DNA from: Chlorops oryzae
Lineage: Eukaryota > Arthropoda > Insecta > Diptera > Chloropidae
Direction: 5' to 3'
Assembly: GCA_020466095.1 (NCBI GenBank)
Contig: CM035806.1
Location: 38,867,698 to 38,931,697, forward strand
DNA: 64,000 bases
A model generated the notes under the pieces. It had not been told where the DNA came from. It did not search any database and was given only the letters and a program-made list of their open reading frames with translations. Shown piece after piece: positions 10,634 through 21,780 of the stretch (position 1 is the stretch's first letter; each line of letters starts with the position of its first letter). The translations under genes and the position numbers were made by a program.

Positions 10634-11740
10634 GTAAGTGAGTGCTTTAAATCCCTTCTCATTGAAAAATAAACGAACAATTTTAAGGACGATCCAAGCC
10701 ATTTTTTTTAGGAGTGATATTTACAAATCCGAAATTCCAAAAGAAAAAGAGAAAAAAAAATATTATACGTTTATGAAGCTCAGAAACATGAGTCTGGAAT
10801 GAGTCTAAAGCAATGTCGGTCTCAAAATGTTTGCTGGGTATGCTTTTTTAGATTTTTACCCCCCACCATATATAAATTGATTTATATATACATACATATA
10901 TACAATAATATATACATGCATACATTCATACGTACAATGAAATAATTGCAATGACCTGGACAGCGTGTACTGAGTTTTTATGCAATTCAAGCACTTAAAG
11001 CCCAAGCGATATATACCTACACAAACACGCATTGGCCTCCTCGAAAGTAGAAAGATAAAAGTGCTGATAAAAAAAATTCAATAAGTATTTTCAAAAAATA
11101 TTTCAACAGCTTTTCGTTATCAATGCCGTACAAATTATGAAGTCTCTCGTGCAATTTAAATGACTATGCAAAGATTGAACACTAATACTCATAATTTCAG
11201 TCTTCCTTCTGCTCTATAACTAAAATCGAGAATTGCAATTGACGATGAATCTCGGTTCTCGGTTTTTATGATTCCGGACTTATAGCACCGCCCTTCCGGC
11301 GACCACATGACAAAAAAAGAAAAATATAAAAAAATACCAGCGAGTAGATAGATAACGAAAATAAAGCCGACAAACTATCATCATTTAAAGGTTTTGTATA
11401 AACAGCACATCGACGTACAGCTTTGGGTTTTCACCCATCTGTTATGGGACTTTACTGTCTAAATAAAGCTTAATAACGATCAGAAATTTTCTGAAGTGTT
11501 TTTTTATGTGAAGTTTTTCATTTCTTTTTCGTTTCTGACAGAACTATAGATAGCCCTTAAATTCAAAAACATTTAAAAAAAAAACGCATTTTTTCTCACT
11601 TGGGACATAGGATATATAATATAGTATCCTACATTATTTCTGATCGATATACTTTATACTTTCTTGGAACAATAAAGTATCCAAAATACTTTATTTTTAA
11701 TATATACGGCAGCTTTTACCAAACATACATCATGTAGTTC

Positions 11741-11934
11741 CATGATACAAAAAAACAAGATAGCGCCACTTCAGCCCGATGATGTCACAAATACAAAATG
11801 AGAGCTTCGTTGTTGTTGTTTTGCACGCTAAGCCCAACGTCACAACTATACTTTAGCATGGGAAACAACAACAATGCGAATGCTACAAAATAGCGGTACC
11901 CGAAGTGGCGCTATCTTTCTCTCTTTGTATCATG
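11741..11934. mobile_element. TIR element with 9-bp target duplication
   Basis: The ends CATGATACAAA and TTTGTATCATG are perfect inverted repeats. Inner arms AGATAGCGCCACTTC and GAAGTGGCGCTATCT also pair. The 9-mer ATGTAGTTC flanks both sides (11732-11740 and 11935-11943). A 9-bp duplication fits Mutator-like elements; no transposase is present. Confidence 0.75.
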
Positions 11935-12102
11935 ATGTAGTTCATTGAACAAAATAAATACAGTCGACACCCCTATAACGACCTCCTCTAAAACAAATTT
12001 CTCTCTATTGCGAACCTTCACAAGGCTTTTTCGCAACATTATATTGCCTGTTTTCTCCTAACAACAAATTCTCTCATCGACGGTTTTATTTTTCAGGTCC
12101 AT

Positions 12103-12258
12103 TGTGCCCTTTTACATTAGGGCAACTATTGCCAGCAATTTTTTGGTTTATTGGCGAGCACGAAGCGCGGGAATGAAGAGAAACTACCCCTCCGCTCTTC
12201 GTCTCGCCCATAAACCAAAAAATCGCCGGCAATAGTTGCCCTAATGTAAAAGGGCACA
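12103..12258. mobile_element. Near-perfect 156-bp palindromic MITE
   Basis: The left arm starts TGTGCCCTTTTACATTAGGG and the right arm ends with its complement CCCTAATGTAAAAGGGCACA. Pairing continues inward through GCAACTATTGCC and AAACCAAAAAAT, so most of the element folds on itself around a short centre at about 12160-12200. It lies on the transcribed strand of the BTB intron, so the pre-mRNA would form a long hairpin. Confidence 0.75.
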
Positions 12259-12838
12259 TTGAAATTCATTACAGAGAGCTTCGACAGTTTTGTGATTATA
12301 GTTAATTATAATTGTAAATAGGTGAAACTAATCATAGACCAACTAAAATGTTCTGCAAGCATTAAAAAGTGTATATGTAAGAACAAAAATGGACTAACTA
12401 TGTTCTAGTAAGTTACTAGTATTTCTGAGCGAGAGATCATTTCAATTGAATTTATGGTAGCATGAAAGCATGCTATTTATTATTATTTTTTTTTTTAAAC
12501 ATATGCCATGTTCTGTTTTTTTAATTAATATAAGGATGAATTTAAAAATACTTTATTTTATAGCAAAATACTTTATTTTTTAATTACTAAATAAGCTTAT
12601 ACTTTTTTTTTCCCCCCTTAGAAAGTCGGCAACTCTAGTCCCCACATACAAACATGCTCTAGAAATCGAATCCCTATAAAAATATTCGAAATAGCTCAAA
12701 TTTCCATTGATTTCTCACTGATTTCGAATTTTTTTTACTCAGTTTCGATTTCTAGAGCATGCCTGATAGTTTTTATGATTTATAGGATTCACTGTTTACA
12801 GCATTGCAATTAAACGTTCAATTTATTTGGATGATTTT

Positions 12839-13102
12839 TATCGCACATCCTCTTCTAAGGAGACACAACTCAAAAGTTCTCATTTCTCAGAAAACGCAAA
12901 AAAAAATAATATGCGTCGCAGTGTAAATCAAAGCACGAAGAAAGGCATTGATGGGGTTTTCCAGCTTTTTATAATATAAATAACAAAAACGGAATAGACT
13001 TTTGCGTGCCGGTAGAGGGGGTGAACTATCATCAAGTTCCATATGTTAGCTCAAAATTGACGATTTTTGAGTTGTGTCATCTTAGAAGAAGATGTGCAAT
13101 AT
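12839..13102. mobile_element. MITE-A family, copy 2
   Basis: Left end TATCGCACATCCTCTTCTAA and right end TTAGAAGAAGATGTGCAATA, with inner ACACAACTCAAAA and TTTTTGAGTTGTGT arms. Slightly more diverged at the ends than the copy at 18761-19015. Confidence 0.7.
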
Positions 13103-14054
13103 TTCCATTGTGCGTAAACGGGTTACTCCGAAGTCCATCGATCCCTTCTGAAGCCACTTCTCAAAACTTAACCCATATTTGGCCGACTATTGCTTTTAAG
13201 AAACAAAATCAATGAACCTTTTGTATTGTCGGTCGAAAATGGTTTAAATTAGTTTGATGAAATATACAAACATACATATGTATGTAAGTTCAGATGGTTC
13301 AAACAATGAACAACGAATTGTGATAGCAACAAAAAATAAAGAAATTTTTCGAATTCCAATATTCGATTTGTACAGGCCAGACAGACCATTAAGACACTTA
13401 GTGTTTTCATTTTAATTTTTGGTTTATTCCTTAATGGATGACGCCACAACCAAAGCTTCGCAAAAATTGTAAACTACACTCAATAGAAATAAGCTGAATG
13501 AATTTTGTAAGCGTACTACTGTAGGTATCTTAAGCCCCCTTGGCTGTGCTAGAACCTGTTCAAACTCGAAGAAAGAATATGACGCTCCAATGTCGAATGA
13601 TATGTTGATATTTACTTGAAAGCGGCGTCTACAACACGTGAAAACATTTCGTTTAATATTACGTTTTTTTGTTATATGTAGATTCCAAACACACTCGCTG
13701 TTGAGCGAGCACAATTCGTTTGTGCGTTCGTGTGCAACGTTCAGCCGGTAGTTGCGCCATTCGCAATAGATTACAACAACAACTGAAACATTAAAATTCC
13801 ACAGAAGTTATCACAACGTTCGATTCGAGTTCTTCTCTTTATACCCTGCAGTAATTATCACTAGTGACTGATTCAATCTGTCACTAGTTCCTCCGTCATC
13901 GTCACTAGTGACCAACTGTACCCGTGCCAATGTATTCTCCTATGGACATTTTGTATGAGCATATGTTCGAGCGGACACCAGTTGACGATTGAACTGGTGA
14001 TGCTGTAGAAGCAGCTCATTAGCTATAGTACGTAAATGGAAAGCGCCGCGCACA

Positions 14055-14133
14055 GGGCTCGAATGGCTCAGTGTGAAGAGTCTGGCCTAGCGACCTGGAG
14101 ACCCGTGTTCGAATCTCGCTCGGGCGGGTGCCA
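14055..14133 (+). repeat. tRNA-like (Pol III promoter-like) module followed by a T run
   Basis: TGGCTCAGTGTGAAG resembles an A box and GTGTTCGAATC a B box about 40 bases later. Fifteen T residues follow from 14134, a potential Pol III terminator. The acceptor and T stems do not pair properly, so this is not called a functional tRNA. Confidence 0.45.
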
Positions 14134-14365
14134 TTTTTTTTTTTTTTTAAGTGGATAATATTATAGGTGTCTAACAGGTTTAAAAAAAATTTTTTTTTGC
14201 GAAAAAATTGGAAAAAGGAAGTTATTGAAAATATAATTCCTGAGAATTTTCGCACGAACTGTGAAAGCATTCACGAGAATTCAGAATGGAAACTTTTTTT
14301 CTCTCTTCTCACCCATAAGAATCCATAAGAATAATCCTCCGAATTTTACAATTTTCCACTTTTTC

Positions 14366-14440
14366 TCGCCTGCCCTGGGATTCGAACACGAGCCTTCGGC
14401 TTGATTATCGGACATGCTAACCATTACGCTACGGAGCCTT
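14366..14440 (-). repeat. tRNA-like module on minus strand
   Basis: Read on the minus strand, TAGCGTAATGGTTAGCATG resembles an A box and D arm, and GTGTTCGAATCCCA a B box and T loop. Acceptor-stem pairing is poor. It is likely a tRNA-derived SINE head or relic, not a gene. Confidence 0.45.
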
Positions 14441-15375
14441 CTGATTCTCGTGCAGCAAATTCATTTAATGAATGCTCAAGAAAATTGAACTGTGGACCTC
14501 CTCGTTGACCATGTCTATAGAATGACAGTGGTGACGCTGGGGTCAATTTGCCCCGCATTTACTGCAGGGTATTAATGCTATTTTCTTAGCGTGTCCAAAC
14601 ATTGCACTAAATTCTAGACGAGTAACTTCAACTTATCGAACGATTGGAGTTTTTGGAGTCGGCTCGAATGTCGACATTATGGGTTTCTAAATGGCTCAGA
14701 AGCATCCTTTGGGAAAAATGTTTCAATGGGCGTAGCTGAATTTCATATTATGTGCCGGGAATTGTACCGTATCAGGCCCAGCTGGCTATGTATAAACAAG
14801 CTCTGTTATTCTCTCTCATTGTAAAGTGTAAACATGAGATGAATTTTGATTGTAGCCTCTCATAATCTTTAAGGCACAAAAATCAAAACTAGAAGTATTT
14901 GTATGGCATTCCGGCTTATCACTGAAGAATTTGTGAATGTTTTTCTTACTTTTTTTATGGAGTTCATGAGGCCCGCTTTGAAAAGATAAGCGATAACCAA
15001 TAAGCAAACTTTTTCCTCGATTTTTATTGTAAAGTAATTTTTGTTTTTTTTATTACTTTCGGACTTGGCGAAATTTCGAAAATCTTTAAATCATTCATTT
15101 GAGATTTTTATTTTTAGTTCAATTTCCGTTGATAGTCTAACAATCCACTTCGAAATTGGCGTCAAAATTGGAAACGTGTTTCATGCATTCCCTTTTATTG
15201 AGCTACAAATGAAGGCTTCTAAGTATAATATTATATATCGTCGTACCTGAGATATCGGCTCGTATATCCACAGAAGTTTTTGTTGAGAAATCGAATTTGG
15301 GGTTTCAGAAAGGCAAATATAAAATAATGTAACGAAAAAAAAGTGGTTTGCACTGTATAGTGCACGATAGATATA

Positions 15376-15538
15376 CAGTAAAGCTTCCATAACTCGAACC
15401 GTCATCATCCAAAAAAAAAAAAAATAGCTCGAGTTATAGAGACTTCGAGTTAGTTAAACGAAATTGTATATAAAATACTCGCTATTGCCACCCGATTCTG
15501 TTCGAGTTATAGAAGTTCGAATTATGGAAGTTTGACTG
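15376..15538. mobile_element. Pogo/Tigger-like MITE (CAGTAAAGCTTCC family)
   Basis: The left end CAGTAAAGCTTCCATAACTC pairs with the right end GAATTATGGAAGTTTGACTG, and TA flanks both sides. At 163 bp it is a typical solo MITE of a pogo-type transposon. Confidence 0.75.
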
Positions 15539-16179
15539 TATTCGGACATTTAAGCATCCAAGGACGTTCTTAGAAAAACGGTCGCTAAAAGGGTTGAAGC
15601 CCACCAAGGAATATCGTCACAATCACAATCATAAAACTGGCACAATTCATCAATTTTTTCATGTTTAACAGCACTCTACTTCAGGAAAACCTAGGTGTTG
15701 GTACATTAAGAATTATATTGATTGAATCAGCAGTTAATTAATAATAAAAACAAAAATTTATTTACAAAAAAAAAAAAACAGCTTTTCACAGAATTCGCAA
15801 GAGATTGGATGTTTTTTTTACGAGAAATTCGAAACTTTGAGCTGCGCCGATTTTAATAAAATCGAGTATTATTGTTTACTTGGGTCGAAAATTCGTAGCT
15901 ATTTACGATTATTCTATAACGAACGGATACGCAATTGTTTAATAACTGACACTGACTAATCGTTTTTTTTTTTTTTTTTTTTGTGTTCTAAAACTCGTTC
16001 GAAAGTTGCTTAAACCTAGCAGGCCAGGCCTTTATCAAAGTCTAATGAGCTTTTTTTCATGAATTTGTTTTGGAGATTTTTGTTTGTTTACTTTTCGTTA
16101 CACTCGACTTGAAATTGCCTCTATATATATATATATATATTATATATAAATATTTTTTTTTTTTTGTGCTCTTTCACAG

Positions 16180-17601
16180 ATGACCTCATCGCTTCATACG
16201 GGCAACTATCTCCCGCCTGTCTCAGCAACGGGGAACAAATCACTGAAATGCCAGCAGCTCGCGAATCATCTAACAGAACGTGCCGAAATCGGTTCAAGGC
16301 TCAGTCGGCGCTACGAGCAGTTAATGCGCAATGAAAAATATTGCGATTGCCAATTCAATGTGGCCAAGACGAAAATCCGTTGTCATAAGCTCATTTTGGC
16401 AGCTGCCAGTCCCGTCTTCGAAGCCATGTTCTATGGACCGCTTCGCGAGCATGAGGAGGAAATCGAAATCGACGACATAAGTGCGGAAATCTTTCAGCTG
16501 CTCGTGTCCTATGTGTATACGGGTAATTTGGACTTTGAGCAAATGTCCCTTGAGGAAGTCATCGAATTGTATTACAGCGCTGAGAAGTATCTTCTTAATG
16601 AACTGATACAAGATTGCCTTGTAGCTGTGAGTCGGAAATTACGCTTCGAGAATATTTTGCCCGCTCTGGAGCTCAGTGTTTGCATGAATCTTAGCGGCTT
16701 GCTCGACATTTGCATGTCCTTCTTTACACGCTGCTGTTTGGGCGATGCGCAGTATATTTGCTATATGAAATCGAATAATCAGCATCATGTCTCCAAGGAG
16801 TGCATCAAAGCGATTATTGCTGCCAATAAGAATTTCCAAAGTCAACTCCTTTGGTTCGTACTGGGATGGTGTCAACAGGAATGCCAGGAACTGGGGCTCG
16901 AAAAGAGCGATTGTGCGCTCATAATTGACGATTTGGAATTGGCGAAAAGCGATGTCGATATCGATATCGATATCATCGATGCCGATCACCGAGGAGCACT
17001 TGACCTAAATGGAAATTCATCATCATCATCATCAGCAGCAGCAGCAGCAAAATCAATGAGTTCTTCTCCACAATACCTTACGATCGAAAGGACTTTGTAT
17101 AGGGCGTGTCGTCTATTCGTGGTTGACGATGAGACAAACACTTGGAAACTAATTTTAAAATGCGAACGTTTCATTTCGCTACACGGACTTGTTATTCGCA
17201 GCAGACTGATGCCAGCCGCATTCTCGCCAAATTGCCCACATGAGTACAACGAAAACTTAACCATCGAAATCAGAACGAAATCCTGCAACGGCGAAATTGA
17301 AAATGAAAACGGAAACGGAAATGAAAATGAAAATGACGAGGATGCACCAATAGTATGGCGTCATGTGGTCTCCAATCTGTCCACACCATACAATTGTGAT
17401 CTTAATATACGCTGGAATAACGGAGTTGGTCTCTCGCCGGATACAAAATACGAAGTGACATTGAGTTGGCCGCCAGATGCCTTCGGAGCTGAGTACCCTT
17501 GCAGTTTGATGTCGAACGTTGTTGATGGCGTCGAGTTTTGTGATTCGTCTAGCTGCTACGGCAGTATGATTAAGGGCATTAGTTATTTGAATTTAATTTA
17601 A
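16180..17601 (+). CDS. BTB-BACK protein with PHR-like C-terminal region
   Basis: A single coding exon of 473 codons whose ATG abuts the splice acceptor at 16177-16179. Residues about 41-150 form a BTB/POZ domain (YCDCQFNV, RCHKLILAAASPVFEAMFYG, VYTGNLDF). Residues 152-255 fit a BACK region. Residues 258-300 are low complexity: an Asp/Ile run, a Ser run and an Ala run from simple codon repeats. Residues 301-473 (IERTLYRACRLF ... YEVTLSWP ... GSMIKGISYL) resemble the PHR fold of BTBD-type proteins. Such proteins usually act as Cullin-3 substrate adaptors; that role is inferred. An Asn/Glu repeat (ENGNGNENEN) interrupts the PHR-like part. The promoter and leader exon lie 5.5 kb upstream. Poly(A) signal AATAAA is at 17683. 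Confidence 0.85.
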   Translation: MTSSLHTGNYLPPVSATGNKSLKCQQLANHLTERAEIGSRLSRRYEQLMRNEKYCDCQFNVAKTKIRCHKLILAAASPVFEAMFYGPLREHEEEIEIDDISAEIFQLLVSYVYTGNLDFEQMSLEEVIELYYSAEKYLLNELIQDCLVAVSRKLRFENILPALELSVCMNLSGLLDICMSFFTRCCLGDAQYICYMKSNNQHHVSKECIKAIIAANKNFQSQLLWFVLGWCQQECQELGLEKSDCALIIDDLELAKSDVDIDIDIIDADHRGALDLNGNSSSSSSAAAAAKSMSSSPQYLTIERTLYRACRLFVVDDETNTWKLILKCERFISLHGLVIRSRLMPAAFSPNCPHEYNENLTIEIRTKSCNGEIENENGNGNENENDEDAPIVWRHVVSNLSTPYNCDLNIRWNNGVGLSPDTKYEVTLSWPPDAFGAEYPCSLMSNVVDGVEFCDSSSCYGSMIKGISYLNLI

Positions 17602-17603
17602 GA

Positions 17604-17610
<7 letters not shown>

Positions 17611-17635
<25 letters not shown>

Positions 17636-17636
17636 A
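17611..17636. repeat. GA microsatellite in BTB 3' UTR
   Basis: An uninterrupted run of GA dinucleotides starting about ten bases after the stop codon. Confidence 0.9.
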
Positions 17637-17682
17637 AAATAACTCGAAATTTAGTTTTCTATTTGCTTTTTGAATGAAGTTC

Positions 17683-17688
17683 AATAAA
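17683..17688 (+). terminator. AATAAA poly(A) signal of the BTB gene
   Basis: Canonical hexamer about 80 bases after the TAA stop, with a GT-rich stretch downstream near 17715-17735. Confidence 0.65.
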
Positions 17689-18127
17689 CCTCGCAAACGC
17701 ATCTACATCTGAAATGTGTATGTGCCTCGTTCGTCTAAGAAGTTCGAGAATTTCGAAAAAAAAACTGGTTTGCGCATACATTGCGCGGGTGTGTATGTAT
17801 TTATAGAATAGCATCTCCGAAAGCATATCGGGGTACTTTCTAATGTTGGATATTGTTGTATTCGATGCTATCCGTTCTAAGATAAGATTTCATTTGAAGC
17901 TGGAAAGCTTCAAGAATTATCGAAAAACGTTGTATGATAGGACGAAACTTGAAAAAAATTCAACTTGAAGTGTCCAGAGGAAACAAGTGCAATAATAAAC
18001 TGGACACCTGCAAGCTCTATTTACTGGAAATTTAAATAAATTACAATAACTTTTCTTCTTGAATCGTTCACACCAAGTGCACACATCTAGTTTTACATGA
18101 ACACCTATTTTGAACCATTTGCAACTA

Positions 18128-18732
18128 CAGTGTACTCTCTCCTTGCGGACACTCCCTTTAAGCGGACATCCCTCTTAAACGGACACTTTTTGGGAACGCT
18201 TTAGTATTCTCGCTTCTCAAATAGTTTCCTCTTAAGCAGACATCTTTTTGGGTCCCGTAGGTGTCCGCTTAAGAGAGAGACTCGGACTCGAATATAATTT
18301 TGTATGAGGTTTTTTGAGGTTATGTCAGAACCCTGACGTGCTGGGGTTTTTTGGACCTCGGATTCGGATTCAGCGACCCCGAAAACATATAGTAAACATG
18401 GTCTGACCTCCAGACCCGAAAAAATATTTTTTTTTGTGTGGCTGTGTTATTAATACCAAAAACCAAAAAAAAAAAAAAAATATTAAAAAAAATCAAAATC
18501 CAATTTAAACTTTAAACTAAAAATTACCACCTGGCCGTTTACCGAATAAAGTATTATATATACATACATATATAAGCGTACACCTACGGTACCGGAAAAT
18601 TTGTACTCATAATAGAGGGGTCCGCTTAAGAGGAAACTATTTGAGAAGCAGAAACTGTGGAGCATTCCCAAAAAGTATCTGTGCAAGAGGGGTGTCCGCT
18701 TAAGAGGAGTGTCCGCAAAGAGAGAGTACACC
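18128..18732. repeat. Two pogo-like MITE copies in inverted orientation
   Basis: The copy at 18128-18285 begins CAGTGTACTCTCTCC after TA. A second at about 18570-18732 reads in the opposite direction and ends GAGAGAGTACACC. Both carry the CTTAAGCGGACA motif family seen at 1011-1188. They bracket about 285 bp of unrelated DNA, so the whole could fold back. Confidence 0.6.
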
Positions 18733-18760
18733 TTCAGTTACACAAAATAAAAAATCAGAC

Positions 18761-19015
18761 ATATCGCACCTCCTCTTCTAAGGTGACACAACTCAAAATT
18801 TCTCATTTTTCAGAAAACGCAAAAAACAAAATGCATCGCAGTGTCAATCAAAGCAAGACGAAAGGCATTACGGCTTTTTTTCGGCCTTTTATAATAGGAA
18901 AAACGGAATGGAATTTTTCCTGCAGGTAGACAGGTGACTTAGGAACAAGATCCACATCATAACTCAAAATTCAAAAATTTTGAGTTGTGTCACTTTAGAA
19001 GAGGAGGTGCGATAT
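18761..19015. mobile_element. MITE-A family, best-preserved copy
   Basis: The left end ATATCGCACCTCCTCTTCTA and right end TAGAAGAGGAGGTGCGATAT are perfect inverted repeats over 20 bases. Pairing continues through GACACAACTCAAAATTT. 255 bp, no coding capacity. Confidence 0.8.
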
Positions 19016-19719
19016 GTACATAAAACATGTCCTTTGAGATATTTGAATTTTCTAACAAAAAAATATTGCTTCGTCCAAAATGAGTAAAAAGATTGATGGA
19101 GCTAAATGTTCCGATGCGTTCCCTTCAACGGACTGACGAACGATGACCTATAATAGTTGACGACTTGGAATCACAAATAGGAGCGATTGACTAGCATATT
19201 TGACTTTTCGTGAAATGATTATTTGACAACAATTGACTAAGAGACTTGCAGGCAGATGGAATTATATGACTAAATACACAGAAACTGAGTGGATGTGAAT
19301 CCTACACATGGGAGCACAAACGCCTCTTTACAACGAGCGTAGCGCGCAGAGAAATAACGTTTGAGACCGGCAGAGAGCAAAAAAGAATAGCTTCCAGTCC
19401 AGCAGAAATAATTGTTATGTAAATATTTTTATTAGTTCAATCAATTCCTATCCTATCAAACCCTATCGTAATCAAAAGATTCTTCCTTTTGCATGGTTTG
19501 AGACTTGGGTAAGTGGCGTGGTGTATGCCCAGCAGGAAAAGTCCCCCTTACCAAATCAGTGATGTCAGGGTGACCTAGGATCCGGAACGCATGAATTTTT
19601 GTGGAAAATTGGTATGATTATTTATAAACAATTTCACTGTGTTGTTACCCATAACATTCATGCTACATATCTGCCTAGTTACTCTCTTTTCCTGAGCGCA
19701 AAAATTCTCTCTTTTTTAT

Positions 19720-20039
19720 GAGGCCTTCTACACTAGGCAATTTTAGTTGCGCAACTCATATCGAATTCTCTATTGGAGTTGCTTTCGTGTCTACATTGGG
19801 CCAGCAACTCGAGTTGCGCGATCGTCAAAAGCAACCCCGACGCCACTTTCACGTTTGAAAGTAAGAAAGAGATGACATTTTCACGTTTGAAAGTAAGAAA
19901 GAGATGCACAAAGCGTATCGCACAAAATTGCATGTACGAGCAACTCGTGACAGCAATTTTCCCCTTACCTTCCCCGTACCACGTCTCTCCCACAAACTCG
20001 CGAGTTGGGCAACTAAAATTGCCTAGTGCTGAAGGCCTC
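19720..20039. mobile_element. TIR element (GAGGCCTTC ends)
   Basis: GAGGCCTTCTACACTAGGCA at the left pairs with TGCCTAGTGCTGAAGGCCTC at the right, continuing through ATTTTAGTTGC. TAT lies at both flanks and may be a 3-bp duplication. A CACGTTTGAAAGTAAGAAAG unit is duplicated in tandem inside (about 19849-19905). No coding capacity. Confidence 0.7.
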
Positions 20040-20094
20040 TATCTTGCCTCTCATATGTAATATCACTGACGACTTGCCCAGCGACCAAAATGTT

Positions 20095-20353
20095 GCTTAC
20101 AGAAGCGATGAACCGCAACACACTTCGTAGGTAGGCGGTACCACACGACCTCATATACAATCCTACAATAATTTTGTTCGAGCGGGACCGTTTTATAGAG
20201 TAAACGCCTACCACCACAACATAAATTGATCGGGGTTGTGTGGTGTTCATCCGGTACGCTACGTACAATCTGGCATACTTTATAAGCTATTAGTCGGAGG
20301 GCGCCTACAACCTCTGGTATACTTTGTGGACGGTAGGCACTGTTGGCCGCTGA
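20095..20353 (+). repeat. Dispersed repeat, copy 1 of 2
   Basis: Closely matches 62698-62914 in the same orientation, including AGCGATGAACC near the start, CGGGGTTGTGTGGTGTTCAT in the middle and GGCACTGTTG near the end. This copy has about 50 extra bases near 20275-20325. Function and class unknown. Confidence 0.7.
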
Positions 20354-20698
20354 GTGGTCTCGCACGAGATATTTGCCTGGGAATTCTACGTGAATAGCGC
20401 AATGGTGTTAGTTTGTGGGAATACAATACTGAATTACCTCTATTTTAACAGCAAGCCAAGTTAAAATCCAAATTTTTTAAAGAAATTAAACTCAATGGAT
20501 CATGGGATCCACTTTAGATATTTCGGAATTCTCTTAATAATTCTATCATAACAAATAGAAGTGGAGAGCTATCGATGGCAGAACAGTGCTTAGTAGCATT
20601 TTCGCAGCACTGATTGAATTTAAATCTGGGTTATAAGCTAAATCTCGATTGTCCGTATTTACAAGATTTGGCTATTTGTGTCGCGGCAATTCGTCATA

Positions 20699-21587
20699 GC
20701 CGGACATTATCGCATGCATGAAAAAATCGTTAATGCAGAAGTAGTGAAGCATTCATTTCTAAAGAGGCCAATTGCTGCTTTTTCGAATGATCTTCTAGTG
20801 AAAATATCACAGAAGCAAGAGCTCGATGCATCAGACCCTTCTTCCAACGAAATTTTCATTTGAAAGAGGGTTGATAACTCATATTTTCAATGAAGATCCT
20901 ATGAAATTTTCATGACAAGGTGTTTTTCAATATGTGTGCTACTATTCTCAAAAGTTTTATAATTTTTTTGTACTTAAGATGTTTCAAGAATTGAAACTCT
21001 TAAGTCTTTCCAAAGGCGCTGATGTGTCGCAGTCACGAAGTGACGAAATATGGCCATATCCGCCAATTTTTAAAAATATTTATTGAAAAAATACAAGTTC
21101 GAAACCGCTTATTAATACATTTAGAAAATTAAAAAATTTTTAAATTTTCCTTTTTTTGTCCTCTCAGATCCCCACCGCGTACACTTTTTTTTCAAATGAA
21201 AGTCTCATTTACGTTGGCACCATATACTTTTTTCCAAATGATATTTTCATTCATGTTAGCAGCATATACTCTATTTGCAAATGAAATAATCATGCATATT
21301 TGATCCATTTCAGCCAGCCATCATGTACTCTTTTCTCAAATGAAATTTTCATGCTGGCTACGGTCATTCACTTCCTTTCCTAATGAATACACATGAATTT
21401 TGAAGTAATGAAAACAGCGGCCATCTCTTAAAAAACTTCATTAGAAGTAAGGGGTTAGTAATGCGACTAGTCGCAAGATGCATTTTAACCACTTCGGAGG
21501 TAGTACAGAAGCAGTGCAATTTCCGGCTGGTATTATTTTGCTTTAAATTCAAAATAAGTAGTATTTTAATAAATACGGAACACAAAG
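20699..21587 (-). repeat. Dispersed repeat, long copy upstream of EndoB
   Basis: Its two ends match, in inverted orientation, the shorter copy at 27851-28250. The outer part (20699-20870) and the EndoB-proximal part (21345-21587) are shared; about 470 bases in between are absent from the other copy. The right end stops about 190 bases before the EndoB ATG, so it sits in or beside the promoter. Confidence 0.7.
21186..21352. repeat. Tandem repeat of about 50 bp, three to four units
   Basis: Units share TTTTTCAAATGAAA ... CATATACTnTTTTnCAAATGA and alternate with AATGAAATTTTCAT-like blocks. The array lies within the segment present only in the upstream copy of the dispersed repeat, so unit expansion may explain its extra length. 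Confidence 0.55.
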
Positions 21588-21780
21588 CCCCGAAGCGAAA
21601 TCTAGCTTATAACGAAACCCGTCAAATAAATCTAGATTATAACTATGCAGAACTCACAACATCTGGGTCGTTTCTCTCCCACTGTCTTTGCTTTATTCGA
21701 AAATTAAACAAAATTGAAAATCGATAAAAAGCGAAAAGCTAAATTCACAAATTACGTGATCAACACACAACGCCAGCAAC

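Larger units (their letters stand above)
13841..14572. mobile_element. TIR element containing two inward-facing tRNA-like modules
   Basis: The ends ATACCCTGCAGTAA and TTACTGCAGGGTAT are inverted repeats. Subterminal CACTAGTGAC motifs repeat at the left. The interior contains a tRNA-like module on each strand (14055-14133 plus, 14366-14440 minus), so their predicted transcripts converge. The target duplication is not resolved. Confidence 0.55.
10634..16179 (+). other. 5.5-kb first intron of the BTB gene, MITE-rich
   Basis: Starts GTAAGTG and ends TTTCACAG at the coding ATG. It contains elements at 11741-11934, 12103-12258, 12839-13102, 13841-14572 and 15376-15538, listed separately, plus one pogo-like end (CAGTCGACACC) near 11961. 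No coding exon was recognised. The polypyrimidine tract before the acceptor is long (16151-16165). Confidence 0.55.
17700..21780. other. Intergenic between BTB and EndoB, repeat-filled
   Basis: Holds the elements at 18128-18732, 18761-19015, 19720-20039, 20095-20353 and 20699-21587. No gene was recognised. The EndoB promoter and leader must lie in the last 200 bases; AAAATCGATAAA near 21716 resembles a DRE-type site. Confidence 0.5.

Noticed and set aside
14055..14440. Two tRNA genes
   Set aside because: B boxes look good but acceptor and T stems do not pair, and no sensible anticodon arm forms. Treated as tRNA-like relics.
15630..15860. Fifth MITE-A copy
   Set aside because: GGCACAATTCATCAA and TTTGAGCTGCGCCG are suggestive but the terminal ATATCGCACC is not visible. 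Left as a possible relic.
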